Assembly (NCBI RefSeq): GCF_030063285.1
Contig: NZ_JASISU010000001.1
Coordinates: 434,001-498,000, forward strand
Length of the DNA: 64,000 bases
Direction: 5' to 3'
Source of the DNA: Pseudarthrobacter sp. PS3-L1
GTDB taxonomy: Bacteria > Actinomycetota > Actinomycetes > Actinomycetales > Micrococcaceae
The position numbers and the translations under genes are program-made. How positions within the stretch are numbered: position 1 is the stretch's first letter; the number at the start of each line of letters is the position of its first letter. Below are positions 1-8,844 of the stretch, piece by piece. The notes beneath the pieces are model-generated. The model was not told the origin of the DNA and searched no databases. It saw only the letters and a list, made by a program, of their open reading frames with translations.

Positions 1-54
1 TGCTCGCTTCCCGGCCACGGATCGGCCATCACTTTTTAGCCTGGCAGGATACCC

Positions 55-399
55 GTGCTCGAATCCGTGACCTCTGCTGCGCTGGGTAGCGCCCTTGACG
101 GGCTCGCCCTGCGGCAGCGAACCATCGCGAACAACATCGCGAACGTCAACACACCTAATTTTCGCGCCGGACGCGTGACGTTCGAAGACGCCCTGGCGTC
201 TTCCGTTGCCCGCGGAAATGGACACGCCGCCGCCTCGGTCGCCACGTCCCTGGAACCCACGGAACTCAACGGGAACAACGTCAATATCGACACCGAGACG
301 CTCTCCAACGTTGATACAGTGCTGCGCTTCCAGTTCGCTGCCCGCGCTATTGGCGGAGAATTCACCGGCCTCCGCGCTGCCATGAGGACCTCCGGATGA
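55..399 (+). CDS. flgB: flagellar basal-body rod protein FlgB
   Basis: A 114-residue protein with the N-terminal rod-protein pattern LRQRTIANNIANVNTPNF, the flagellar rod/hook signature that forms the packed helices of the proximal rod. FlgB sits just above the MS ring and is exported by the flagellar type III apparatus, so no signal peptide is expected or seen. The GTG start at 55 lies behind a purine-rich GGCAGGA. The end overlaps flgC by four bases, which implies translational coupling. It is the first complete gene of the window, so an operon promoter may lie upstream of base 1. Confidence 0.95.
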   Translation: MLESVTSAALGSALDGLALRQRTIANNIANVNTPNFRAGRVTFEDALASSVARGNGHAAASVATSLEPTELNGNNVNIDTETLSNVDTVLRFQFAARAIGGEFTGLRAAMRTSG

Positions 400-788
400 C
401 CTTCGACGCAATTGGCATTGCAGGTTCTGCGCTGACGGTCCACCGGAAATGGCTCGACGCCGTCTCCGACAACATGGCCAACATGAACACGGCCACCGCC
501 ACCGACGGGGACGCCTTCCGCGCCCGCTATGTCGAAGCGGCTGAGAGCACCGACGGCCAGGGCGTGTTCGTCAAGGGAATCCAGTACGGCGACGCGGAGG
601 GGCGGATTGTCTACCAGCCGGATCATCCGCTCGCCGACGCTGACGGAAACGTCAAATATCCAGACATTGACATGGGAGAGCAGATGGGTGCCCTGATTAT
701 GGCCCAGCGCGGCTACCAGATGAACGCCCAGGTTGTGGATCGCGCCCGCGAAACGTACCTGGCAGCCCTCGAGATTGGACGCGGCTGA
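396..788 (+). CDS. flgC: flagellar basal-body rod protein FlgC
   Basis: A 130-residue proximal rod protein. Its N-terminus carries WLDAVSDNMANMNTATA, matching the conserved rod-protein asparagine-rich motif. The C-terminus has the usual coiled-coil end (MAQRGYQMNAQVVDRARETYL) typical of FlgC/FlgE/FlgG axial proteins. It should assemble with FlgB on the FliE junction. The ATG overlaps the flgB stop, and its own stop overlaps the fliE start, so the three are read as one translational unit. Confidence 0.95.
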   Translation: MTFDAIGIAGSALTVHRKWLDAVSDNMANMNTATATDGDAFRARYVEAAESTDGQGVFVKGIQYGDAEGRIVYQPDHPLADADGNVKYPDIDMGEQMGALIMAQRGYQMNAQVVDRARETYLAALEIGRG

Positions 789-1090
789 TGCCGATACTCC
801 CCATTGCACCAGTCCAGGGCACGCAGCCCGCTGGATACGTTGGCGGCACAGCTGCCGCAGGAACGGACGGTTCCGGGTTTGCCGCGTCGCTGACTGGCGC
901 CGTGGACAACCTGCAGCAGCTGCAGTCCACGTCCAAGGAACTGGCCGTGTCCGCCGTCACGGGGGACCTGACTGACATCCACAACGCCACCCTGGCAGCC
1001 AGCCGTGCCCAGATCACCCTGGAACTGGTGGCCGCCGTCCGCAACAAGGGCGTTGACGCGTTCACTGAAATCATGAGGATGCAAGCCTGA
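788..1090 (+). CDS. fliE: flagellar hook-basal body complex protein FliE
   Basis: A 100-residue FliE, normal length for the family. FliE is the adaptor between the MS ring (FliF) and the rod and is the first substrate of the export gate. The C-terminal helix (DIHNATLAASRAQITLELVAAVRNKGVDAFTEIMRM) gives the identification: the family ends in a conserved helix followed by AYxEIMRMxV. It overlaps flgC upstream and fliF downstream by one base each, consistent with fixed stoichiometric production. Confidence 0.93.
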   Translation: MPILPIAPVQGTQPAGYVGGTAAAGTDGSGFAASLTGAVDNLQQLQSTSKELAVSAVTGDLTDIHNATLAASRAQITLELVAAVRNKGVDAFTEIMRMQA

Positions 1091-2727
1091 TGCCACCGCA
1101 GATCACCGTATTCTTCAAGCGGATCGGCTCGGGAATCGCCGGCTTCACAGCCGGCCAGAAAACCCTTGCCGTTCTAGGCGCTGCCCTGCTGGTGGTAGGA
1201 ATTGTTGCCCTGTCAGCATGGATGACCAAGCCCGCCCTGACGCCCCTGTTCTCCGGACTGAAGGACACAGACGCCAGCGGAATCGTCGAACAGCTCCGGA
1301 CCGACAATGTGCCGTACGAACTCACTGACGGCGGATCCACCATCATGGTGCCCGAAGAAAAGGTCTATGAAGAACGGCTCAAAGCGGCCGCTGCCGGGCT
1401 TCCCACCGCGGCGGCCACCGGCTACTCACTGCTGGACAACCTGGGCGTCACGTCCTCGGAATTCCAGCAGTCCGTGACCTACAAGCGGGCACTGGAAGGT
1501 GAACTCGCAGCCACGATTGGCGCCATGGACGGTGTACAAACGGCAGCAGTTCGCCTGGCCATCCCCGAACGCACAGTCTTCGTGTCCACAACTCCTGACA
1601 CCACTGCCTCGGTTTTCCTCGAAACCGCGCCGGGCACCACCCTTTCCGCCGACAAGGTCCAGGCAATAGTGCACCTGACCTCCGCAGCGATCGAAAACCT
1701 GAAACCCACTGATGTCTCGGTGGTGGACTCCCAGGGCAATGTCCTTTCCACGGTGGGGGGCGGGGCTGCAGGTTCCTCCTCCCAACAGGCCGAGGACTAC
1801 CAGCAGCGCACCGGAGATGCTGTCCGCGCTGTCCTGGACCGCGTCCTGGGTCCGGGCAACTCCACAGTTGCCGTGGCTGCAGACGTCACCGGGGAGTCGG
1901 CGCAGCAGAAGAGCGAAACCTTCAGCAACACTCCAGACACCCCTCCGCTGAGCGAGTCAACGTCAACCGAAAGCTACACGGGTACCGGTGGCGGCGCGGC
2001 AGGAGTCCTTGGACCAGACAACATCGCTGTCCCGGGAGATACCTCCGGAAATGGAACCTTCACCTCAGAGGACAACACACGGAACAACGCCGTCAACAAG
2101 GTCACCGAGGACAGGGTGATTCCGCCAGGTGAAGTTCGCCGGCAGACGGTTTCAGTAGCAGTGAACCAGACGGCTGCTGCTGGTTTGAACGTTGACTCCC
2201 TGACTGCCCTGGTGAACTCGGCCGCAGGTCTCAATGCGGACCGCGGAGACGTTGTCACTGTGGAAATGGTTCCGTTCAGCACCGCAGCTGCGGATGCTGC
2301 CAACGCGTCCCTCGACGCCGCGAAAGCCGAAGCAGAAGCACAGCGCCAGGCATCGTTGATGAGCACCCTGATGCTGGCCGGTGGCGCTTTGCTGGCCATT
2401 GTCATCCTGGGCATCATCATTGCCATCATGCGCCGACGCAGGCAGCTCCGCGAACCGGTAGACCTCGGTGAGCGCCTTGACCTTGCCCTCCTGCCCGGAG
2501 CACCAGCAATCGACCCGGCACCCATGACCGCAGCGATTGCCATGAGCGCCGTGCCCAGCCCGGATCCCGCAGCACTTGGGATGCCGGCTGGTGGCGGACC
2601 TGCCCTGGGAATGGAAGCCGCCCTCTCCGAACGCCGGCGGGGCGAGGTGGACTCCCTCGTGGCAGCCAACCCCGAGCAGGCAGCTGACTACCTCCGCAGC
2701 CTGATGAGTGACAGGCAGTCTGTATGA
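1090..2727 (+). CDS. fliF: flagellar MS-ring protein FliF
   Basis: A 545-residue MS-ring protein, the platform of the basal body. A first membrane segment lies at about residues 24-45 (AVLGAALLVVGIVALSAWM). A YscJ-type ring-building domain follows, with the conserved LFSGL and GYSLLDNLGVTSSEFQQ stretches. A long low-complexity loop spans about residues 230-330, and a second membrane segment lies near residue 430 (LAIVILGIIIAIM). A cytoplasmic tail that would dock FliG ends the protein. It overlaps fliE by one base and fliG by four bases. Confidence 0.96.
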   Translation: MPPQITVFFKRIGSGIAGFTAGQKTLAVLGAALLVVGIVALSAWMTKPALTPLFSGLKDTDASGIVEQLRTDNVPYELTDGGSTIMVPEEKVYEERLKAAAAGLPTAAATGYSLLDNLGVTSSEFQQSVTYKRALEGELAATIGAMDGVQTAAVRLAIPERTVFVSTTPDTTASVFLETAPGTTLSADKVQAIVHLTSAAIENLKPTDVSVVDSQGNVLSTVGGGAAGSSSQQAEDYQQRTGDAVRAVLDRVLGPGNSTVAVAADVTGESAQQKSETFSNTPDTPPLSESTSTESYTGTGGGAAGVLGPDNIAVPGDTSGNGTFTSEDNTRNNAVNKVTEDRVIPPGEVRRQTVSVAVNQTAAAGLNVDSLTALVNSAAGLNADRGDVVTVEMVPFSTAAADAANASLDAAKAEAEAQRQASLMSTLMLAGGALLAIVILGIIIAIMRRRRQLREPVDLGERLDLALLPGAPAIDPAPMTAAIAMSAVPSPDPAALGMPAGGGPALGMEAALSERRRGEVDSLVAANPEQAADYLRSLMSDRQSV

Positions 2728-3743
2728 GATCTGCCAATCCACAGTTGTCCGGCACCCAGAAGGCCGCCGTCCTGCTGATGCAGATGAGCGCCGAAAACGC
2801 CTCCCGGGTACTGTCGCAGTTCAGCGAGGTTGAGGCGGAGGACATCGCAGCCGAGATCGTGCGGTTCAGGTCAGTTGATGCCGACGTGGCGGAGGATGTC
2901 CTGGCCGACTTCCACGATGCTGCACTCAGCGGACGGCGCAGCGCCCGCGGCGGCCGTGAACTGGCCGAGGGTCTCCTCACAGCCTCCTTTGGCAGCGACA
3001 AGGCGGGTGCCGTCATGAACCGGCTTGCCGTCACCATGGCCGGCCGATCATTTGAGTTCCTGGAAGACCTAGAACCGGTCCAGGTGCTGGCCCTGCTTGA
3101 GTCCGAGCTGCCGCAGACCATTGCCCTGGTTCTTGCCCACCTCAGCCCGAGGCATGCCTCGGCGGTCATGGCGGGACTGCACGGGATGCTTCGGTCCGAT
3201 GTTGCCCACTCGATTGCAACCATGGGCTCACCAGCTCCTGAGGCAGTCCGGGTCGTGGCGGAATCCCTCAAGCTGCGCGGCGGTGCCATTGGATCCCGGC
3301 ACAAGTCCGATGCCGTTGGTGGAATCCAGCCACTGGTGGACATCATCAACAAATCGGATTCTGGAACAGAACGCTCCGTCATGGAGGGCCTGGACGCGAA
3401 GGACCCTGTGCTGGCCCTGGAACTACGTAACCGGATGGTGTCCTTCTCGGACATCATCACCCTAGAACGGAAGGACGTTCAGCAGGTTCTTCGGGGTGTG
3501 GATGCAAGTGTCCTGGCCGTGGCCCTCAAGGGTGCTTCAGAGGCAATGATTGAAACTGTCACCACCAACGTCTCCGGCCGCAACCAGGAAATCCTCCGTG
3601 GAGAGATGGATGCCACAGGTCCGGTCCGATCCTCACAGGTCGAAGAAGCCCGGGCTGAAATAGTCCGCGCCATGCGTGCGCTCGAGGCCGATGGTGTCAT
3701 CACCCTGCGCCGGGGTGATGGTGATGACAGTTTTGTTGAATAG
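2724..3743 (+). CDS. fliG: flagellar motor switch protein FliG
   Basis: A 339-residue switch protein that couples MotA torque to the rotor. The N-terminal domain (TQKAAVLLMQM, then SQFSEVEAEDIAAEI) binds FliF. The middle domain carries ELPQTIALVLAHLSP, the equivalent of the family EHPQ segment with His replaced by Leu. The C-terminal domain holds FSDIITLERKDVQQVLRGVD, the torque helix region with its charged residues. The length is typical. The stop falls inside the 5' end of fliH, and the start overlaps fliF. Confidence 0.95.
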   Translation: MRSANPQLSGTQKAAVLLMQMSAENASRVLSQFSEVEAEDIAAEIVRFRSVDADVAEDVLADFHDAALSGRRSARGGRELAEGLLTASFGSDKAGAVMNRLAVTMAGRSFEFLEDLEPVQVLALLESELPQTIALVLAHLSPRHASAVMAGLHGMLRSDVAHSIATMGSPAPEAVRVVAESLKLRGGAIGSRHKSDAVGGIQPLVDIINKSDSGTERSVMEGLDAKDPVLALELRNRMVSFSDIITLERKDVQQVLRGVDASVLAVALKGASEAMIETVTTNVSGRNQEILRGEMDATGPVRSSQVEEARAEIVRAMRALEADGVITLRRGDGDDSFVE

Positions 3744-4392
3744 CGATACGTCCAGCGCGCCGGTTACTCCCGGACCGACGTCCGCCGGACCGGTGGCCGC
3801 CCCGTCACGGGTCGTTTTTCCGACACTGCGCCAAGTTGGTGCGGTGTCGGACCGCGACGGGTTTGTGCAGGGACACGCCGCGGGGTATGCCGCCGGAGCG
3901 AAAGTAGCAGCCGAGGACCATCGACTGATCCTCGAGCGCCGCGCCGCTGCCCTCGACGCCGAAGCTGAGGCCGTTAGGCTGGCCTTGACGGCAGCGACCG
4001 AGTCATTCAAAGCTGCTGCGGCTGCGCTCCAACGACTCAATGCCGCCACTGTCCAGGATGCCGAACAGACGCTCCTGCACTGTTCAGTGGACCTGGCCCA
4101 GGCGCTGCTCGGCTATGAGATCGCAGACGGCTCACGGACTGCCGAGGCGGCACTGAACCGTGCCTTGGCTGGAGACGAACCCGGGGGTGCCAATCGCATC
4201 AGGCTTCACCCAGCTGACCTCCAGGCGCTCGCCGGACACGCAGCAGTTGCTGCGGCCGGCGTCGACCTCGTTGCAGATTCCACGCTGAATCCAGGAGATG
4301 CAGTAGCGGAGTACCAGCACGGCTGGCTTGATGCACGGCTGGCCACAGCCCTGGACCGAGCCAGCGCAGCACTTCTGGCGGACCCAGCATGA
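3718..4392 (+). CDS. fliH: flagellar assembly protein FliH
   Basis: About 224 residues. This is a FliH-type regulator of the FliI ATPase that delivers it to the export gate. A Gln/Gly-spaced N-terminal region (DGFVQGHAAGYAAGAKVAAED) resembles the FliH GxxxG repeat helix. An Ala-rich coiled coil follows, and then a V/A-ATPase E-like C-terminal domain (HCSVDLAQALLGYEI to the end). The start is ambiguous: ATG 3718 is preferred behind CCGGGGTG, with ATG 3724 and 3676 as alternatives. It overlaps fliG by 26 bases and fliI by four. Assignment rests on position plus weak sequence conservation, as is usual for FliH. Confidence 0.85.
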   Translation: MVMTVLLNSDTSSAPVTPGPTSAGPVAAPSRVVFPTLRQVGAVSDRDGFVQGHAAGYAAGAKVAAEDHRLILERRAAALDAEAEAVRLALTAATESFKAAAAALQRLNAATVQDAEQTLLHCSVDLAQALLGYEIADGSRTAEAALNRALAGDEPGGANRIRLHPADLQALAGHAAVAAAGVDLVADSTLNPGDAVAEYQHGWLDARLATALDRASAALLADPA

Positions 4393-5723
4393 GCATCGTC
4401 CTGCAGCCGCGCCCGCTGGCCGAACGGTTGGGCCGTGCCCGCCATGCAGCGCAGCCACAGCGCGTGGGCAGCGTGACCTCAGTGGTGGGTCTGGGCCTTG
4501 AGGTCTCAGGCCTCGACTGCGCCGTCGGAGACCTTGTGCGTGTTGGCACCGACGGCAACCTTGAAGCTGAAGTCGTGGCGGTCACGAGCAGCGCCGTCCG
4601 TTGCATGCCGCTTGGCCGGTTGACCGGAATCTCCGCGGGCGATCCGGTCCGGGCCACAGGCAGTCCTGCCACGGTTCCGACCGGGCTGGGCCTTTTTGGC
4701 CGCGTGCTGGATGGTCTGGGCCGTCCGGTGGACGGGAAGGGGCCGCTGAACAGCGGCCCAGTGGTCTCCATTGACAAGGCCGCACCCCTTGCCATGCAGC
4801 GCGCCAGGATCACTGATCCGCTGCAGACGGGTGTGCGGGTCCTGGATACCATGACCACGCTGGGAAAGGGCCAGCGGCTGGGCCTCTTTGCCGGTTCCGG
4901 AGTGGGCAAATCGTCGTTGCTGTCCATGATGGCCCGCGGTACCGACGCCGAGGTCTCGGTGATAGCGCTGGTGGGGGAGCGGGGCCGTGAGGTCCGCGAG
5001 TTCCTCGAAGATGACCTTGGACCCGAAGGGTTGGCCCGTTCCGTGGTGGTTGTGGCTACCTCTGACGAGCCTGCGCTGATGCGCATGCGTGCGGCCTTTA
5101 CTGCCACGCGGATCGCCGAGGCCTTCCGTGACGAGGGCCGTCATGTGGTCCTGATGATGGATTCACTGACCCGCGTTGCCATGGCCCAGCGGGAAATTGG
5201 CCTGTCCGCAGGAGAGCCCCCCGCAACACGTGGCTACCCGCCGTCGACCTTTTCCGTGCTGGCACAGTTGCTGGAGCGCGCCGGTACCGCTGAGCGCGGC
5301 TCTGTCACAGGGATCTACACGGTCCTGGTAGACGGCGATGACCACAACGAGCCCATTGCTGATGCTGCACGATCCATCCTGGACGGCCATGTGGTCCTGG
5401 ACCGCAGGCTTGCCGTCACGGGGCATTTTCCTTCCGTTGACGTGCTGGGCTCGATTTCCCGTGTTGCCTCGAAAGTGAATCCGGCTGACAGGACAGCCGA
5501 TGCCGCTGTCCTGCGCAAAGTCCTCGCAGCCCGGAAGGCGGCCCAGGACCTCATTGATGTGGGGGCGTACCAGCCGGGCAATAACCCACTGGTGGATGCT
5601 GCGCTCCGGCACGAGCAGGCCATCAACACCCTGGTGCAGCAGCGCATGGACCAGTCAACGGACATTGATGAGGCGTGGCGGCAGCTCTCGGCTCTGGTTA
5701 CTACATTGGGGGTTCGGCCATGA
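4389..5723 (+). CDS. fliI: flagellum-specific export ATPase FliI
   Basis: A 444-residue AAA-type rotary ATPase of the flagellar type III apparatus, related to the F1 beta subunit. Walker A is GSGVGKSS, with the catalytic Lys near residue 174. Walker B is VLMMDSLTRVAMAQREIGLS, and GEPPATRGYPPSTF is the family hallmark just after it. The C-terminal helical domain contains the AYQPGNNPLVDAAL region that varies between FliI proteins. It sits in the classical fliH-fliI-fliJ order, with a four-base overlap on each side. Confidence 0.97.
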   Translation: MSIVLQPRPLAERLGRARHAAQPQRVGSVTSVVGLGLEVSGLDCAVGDLVRVGTDGNLEAEVVAVTSSAVRCMPLGRLTGISAGDPVRATGSPATVPTGLGLFGRVLDGLGRPVDGKGPLNSGPVVSIDKAAPLAMQRARITDPLQTGVRVLDTMTTLGKGQRLGLFAGSGVGKSSLLSMMARGTDAEVSVIALVGERGREVREFLEDDLGPEGLARSVVVVATSDEPALMRMRAAFTATRIAEAFRDEGRHVVLMMDSLTRVAMAQREIGLSAGEPPATRGYPPSTFSVLAQLLERAGTAERGSVTGIYTVLVDGDDHNEPIADAARSILDGHVVLDRRLAVTGHFPSVDVLGSISRVASKVNPADRTADAAVLRKVLAARKAAQDLIDVGAYQPGNNPLVDAALRHEQAINTLVQQRMDQSTDIDEAWRQLSALVTTLGVRP

Positions 5724-6154
5724 GCCGGGAATTTTCGCTTGCAGGTCTGCTGCGGATCCGTCGCATCCAGCAGGACCAGGCCGCCAGTGTGGTGTCCCGG
5801 GCCGCATCCCGCTCGCGTTCCGTCCGAGCCCGTGAGACTACTGCCCGCCAGGACCTGGACCAGTCACCCGAACGCGTCACCAGCGCCGTTGGCCTGCGCG
5901 CCGTGGCGGCCGCCCGGTCCGCTACGCAGAGCATGCTCACTGAGCTTCAGTCGTTGACCCTCGACGCCGAGACACAGCTCAGCGCAGCACGCCGCGACTT
6001 TACCCAGGCGAGGGTGCGGTCGGTGGGACTTGAAAAACTCGAGATCCGCCACGATGCAGAGATTCTTGCCTTGGACCTGAAAACCGAACAGGGCGCTCTT
6101 GATGAGATTGCCTCCGTCACCTGGCACCGCGAAAATGAGGGCAGCAGGCCATGA
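5720..6154 (+). CDS. fliJ: flagellar export protein FliJ
   Basis: A 144-residue, mostly alpha-helical coiled-coil protein starting MSREFSLAGLLRIRRIQQDQA. This N-terminal pattern (F-x-L-x2-LL-x-IR) is common in FliJ. FliJ acts as the central stalk of the FliI hexamer and chaperone escort. There are no membrane segments. The ATG at 5720 overlaps the fliI stop by four bases and is chosen over an in-frame upstream ATG at 5675 that would lie inside fliI. Identity is supported mainly by gene order and coiled-coil character. Confidence 0.85.
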   Translation: MSREFSLAGLLRIRRIQQDQAASVVSRAASRSRSVRARETTARQDLDQSPERVTSAVGLRAVAAARSATQSMLTELQSLTLDAETQLSAARRDFTQARVRSVGLEKLEIRHDAEILALDLKTEQGALDEIASVTWHRENEGSRP

Positions 6155-6822
6155 GCATGACAGATGTGATTGGCCGGATGCAGGGCATCCAGAGCATGAT
6201 CGATCAGCTCAAGCAACCCATCACGGCAAAGCCCGCAGGTACTGCTGCTGCCGCGGCAGCCGACCCTGCATTGTTCAGCCAGGCCCTGAACGCAGCGCTG
6301 GGAACCACCGACACAGCATCGTCGGTCCTCGGCGGGCTGCCTGCTGCACAGGCCGCTGGAGCCAACTCGCCGACGTCGTCCGCCACGGTCCTCGCTGGTA
6401 TTTCGGGTGCCACGGCGGCTGCTGCTGTCCCGGCTGCACCCGGGACGGTCAACGGCGACGCAGTGGTGGCGGCTGCCAAGAAGTACATTGGCGTGCCCTA
6501 CGTCTGGGGCGGTACCGACCCGGCCACGGGGATGGATTGCTCCGGTTTCACCCAACGGGTCTTCAAGGACCTGAACATCGACCTGCCCCGGGTAGTCAGC
6601 GACCAGATGAACCAGGGCACACCCGTGGCATCCCTGGCTGAAGCGAAGGCGGGCGACCTGCTGGTGAGCTTCGGTGGCGAACATATTTCCATCTACCTGG
6701 GCAATGGCAAAGCCATCGACGCACCTGTCCCCGGCCAGACCATCCAGATCCGCGACGCCTGGGAACAGCAGTCCAACCTGACCTCCATCAGGCGTATTGT
6801 CCCTGGCGGGAGCGGCGCATGA
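6151..6822 (+). CDS. NlpC/P60 peptidoglycan hydrolase of the flagellar cluster
   Basis: A 223-residue protein. About 100 residues of low-complexity, Ala-rich helix come first, then a C-terminal C40 (NlpC/P60) domain. KKYIGVPYVWGGTDPATGMDCSGFTQ contains the catalytic Cys, and GEHISIYLGNG contains the catalytic His. Such enzymes cut D-gamma-glutamyl-diaminopimelate or equivalent stem-peptide bonds. Its place between fliJ and fliK suggests it opens the wall for the growing rod, the job FlgJ does in proteobacteria. The N-terminus (MSMTDVIGRMQGIQSMIDQL) has no Sec signal, so export through the flagellar type III gate is inferred. It overlaps both neighbours by four bases. Confidence 0.88.
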   Translation: MSMTDVIGRMQGIQSMIDQLKQPITAKPAGTAAAAAADPALFSQALNAALGTTDTASSVLGGLPAAQAAGANSPTSSATVLAGISGATAAAAVPAAPGTVNGDAVVAAAKKYIGVPYVWGGTDPATGMDCSGFTQRVFKDLNIDLPRVVSDQMNQGTPVASLAEAKAGDLLVSFGGEHISIYLGNGKAIDAPVPGQTIQIRDAWEQQSNLTSIRRIVPGGSGA

Positions 6823-8243
6823 GTTCCGTAGCAACGGCGCTTCCCAGCGTGGCCAGGCCTCTTGAGCGATCCAGCGCGGCTACGTCAGCTGGCACGCCCG
6901 ACGCCGAGATGTCAGCCGGTGCATTCGCTGGCGTTCTTGCCTCGGTCACCCAGGACGCTGCGCGCCCCACCACCACTGGTGGTGTCGAGGATGCCGAATC
7001 TGGTGCCGAATCTGACCCTGATCCTAATGCAGGGTCGGAACCGGGCACCGGGCCGGACGTTGCGGCACACGTCCCAGCTTTGGCGATCCAGGTCCTCGTT
7101 CCTCAGGTTGCGGGGCTTCCGGTTGCGGGCCCTGCGTCTGCAGCAGCTCTTTCCGTGACTGCAGGTTCCGAGGCAACACAGTCTGATGTGGCAGGTCCTG
7201 AAGGCGATGCAGAGTCCAGCGGGAAGTCGTTGGCTGTGAGTCCTGGAATCGTAGCTGCGGTCCCAGCAGGAGTGGAAGCAGTGGGCACCGATGCCGCTAC
7301 TGTCGATCCCAGCAATGTCGATATCGTCCACGTTGCCGTAAGCCAGGGCCGGCATTCGTCCGCGCGACCCGCAGCAGATCTCGCGGAGCCTGCATCCGAT
7401 CGTGGTGCCATATCCCTCTCCAACGCCCCGGCTGAAGCCATCGATGCTGCAGCTCCCTCACGTGAGAGTGCAGCAGCATCGCTTCCTTCAGTGGTGAATG
7501 CGACGTCGCCTGCGCCGACCGGCGGACAGTCGCCGGCACAGTCGAGTTCGCCGGCCACCCTGTTGGCAGGCGTGACAGCGGCCGGAGTGGTACCGCCGCA
7601 GGCGGAGGCGTCCGCAGCGGCACCTGCAGCGCAAACTCCAGTGCCAGCCCTGGTATCGCGGACTGCGGTGGGGGAGCCGCCGGCCCACCAGGGTCTCGGC
7701 GGGCAGTTGGCGAGCCCACTTTTTTCCCTGGCCGCGGGCTCCACCAACCACACCATGACATTGCGGGTCAGCCCGGAGAGTCTGGGAACCATCACCCTCC
7801 AGGCGCACATTGGCCCCGGGGGTGTCCGCATTGAACTGTTCGCAGGGGAATCAGCCCGGGCCGCCCTGTCCAACATTCTTCCCGAACTGCGGCTTGGCCT
7901 GAGCGCCTCTGGACTATCTGCCACCCTGCTGGTCTCTGATCATGAAGTTCCGTTGATTGTTCCACCAGCTGGCGGGCCGCCGCCACAGCAGGCTGCCCCG
8001 GCGCAGGGGCCGAATAACGGCGGGGGAGGGCCCGGTCCCGGTGCCCAGAACTTTGGCCAGCCCGGTTTCGGCCAGCCCGGTTTTGGCCAGCAGAACTTCG
8101 GTCAGCAAGGACAGCCGCCGCCGCGGGTGGTGCCCCTGATGTCCGACGCCGACCCCACCGTCCCGTCGTCGGGGCCTGCAACGCCAGTTGCTGACGTTGC
8201 AGCTACCGGGCGCAGTCACCAGCCGCTCGACATCCTTGTCTGA
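6819..8243 (+). CDS. fliK: flagellar hook-length control protein FliK
   Basis: A 474-residue protein. A long, poorly conserved Ala/Ser/Pro-rich ruler region spans about residues 1-290. A conserved FliK C-terminal core follows, with MTLRVSPESLGTITLQAHIGPGGVRIELFA and then LRLGLSASGLSATLLVSD. That core (LxPxxLGxVxVxxxxxxGxVxVxF pattern) interacts with FlhB to switch export from hook to filament proteins. After the core a Gly/Gln/Pro-rich tail carries a short FGQPG-type repeat. The gene lies directly before flgD and flgE, the hook genes it controls. Confidence 0.9.
   Translation: MSSVATALPSVARPLERSSAATSAGTPDAEMSAGAFAGVLASVTQDAARPTTTGGVEDAESGAESDPDPNAGSEPGTGPDVAAHVPALAIQVLVPQVAGLPVAGPASAAALSVTAGSEATQSDVAGPEGDAESSGKSLAVSPGIVAAVPAGVEAVGTDAATVDPSNVDIVHVAVSQGRHSSARPAADLAEPASDRGAISLSNAPAEAIDAAAPSRESAAASLPSVVNATSPAPTGGQSPAQSSSPATLLAGVTAAGVVPPQAEASAAAPAAQTPVPALVSRTAVGEPPAHQGLGGQLASPLFSLAAGSTNHTMTLRVSPESLGTITLQAHIGPGGVRIELFAGESARAALSNILPELRLGLSASGLSATLLVSDHEVPLIVPPAGGPPPQQAAPAQGPNNGGGGPGPGAQNFGQPGFGQPGFGQQNFGQQGQPPPRVVPLMSDADPTVPSSGPATPVADVAATGRSHQPLDILV
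8049..8108 (+). repeat. four in-frame 15-bp repeats in the fliK tail
   Basis: Four consecutive 15-base units encode NFGQP, GFGQP, GFGQQ and NFGQQ at residues 411-430 of FliK. The copies differ mainly at third positions. The units keep the frame, so gain or loss would change tail length by five residues without disrupting the gene. Confidence 0.85.
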
Positions 8244-8295
8244 TTTCACCACGTCAGCTTCCCAACTTCACCTGTTTCTACGCGAAGGACCTGCA

Positions 8296-8775
8296 ATGAC
8301 AGTTCAGCCCGTCTCCGGTATCGGAGCCTCCACTGCGGCGGCTACCCCGCGCAACCCGGCGCAATCGCTCGATTCTGAGGCTTTCATGTCGCTGCTGGTG
8401 GCCCAGCTCAAGAACCAGAGCCCCAGCGCGCCGATGGACACCAACCAGATGATGTCCCAGACCATCTCGCTTTCCATGATGGAGAAAACAACTGAGATGG
8501 CGGCCAACAGCAAGGAGGGGTTCTCGCTGCAGATGCGCTCAGCTGCAGCCGCACTGGTGGGCCAGCACGTGGACTACACGCTGCCCGACGGTACCGCAGG
8601 CTCCGGGGTTGCCGGCTCGGTGTCCTACGCCGGTACCGTGCCCACTGTCACAGTCGGCACGGTGAGTATTCCATTGGATGCCATCAGCGGCGTCGGAGCT
8701 GCCCCCACTGTTCCCGGCACACCCCCTGCGCCAGCAGTACCGCCCCGACAGCCACAGGAAACCATGGACATCTGA
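8296..8775 (+). CDS. flgD: flagellar hook capping protein FlgD
   Basis: About 159 residues, starting MTVQPVSGIG. The identifying region is LDSEAFMSLLVAQLKNQSPSAPMDTNQMMSQTISLSMMEK, the conserved N-terminal FlgD block (FLxLLVAQLxNQDPxxPxDxxxfvaQ). The remainder is a short beta-rich domain (VGQHVDYTLPDGTAGSGVAG) and a Pro-rich tail. FlgD caps the growing hook and is needed for FlgE polymerisation. The ATG at 8296 follows GCGAAGGACC and is favoured over an upstream in-frame GTG inside fliK. It is shorter than enterobacterial FlgD but normal for Gram-positive forms. Confidence 0.92.
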   Translation: MTVQPVSGIGASTAAATPRNPAQSLDSEAFMSLLVAQLKNQSPSAPMDTNQMMSQTISLSMMEKTTEMAANSKEGFSLQMRSAAAALVGQHVDYTLPDGTAGSGVAGSVSYAGTVPTVTVGTVSIPLDAISGVGAAPTVPGTPPAPAVPPRQPQETMDI

Positions 8776-8844
8776 CTTTTCCGCCCCTCCGCACTCCTCA
8801 TTTCTGCGCTCCGCACTTCTTACTCTTTGACGAAAGGCAGTCCC

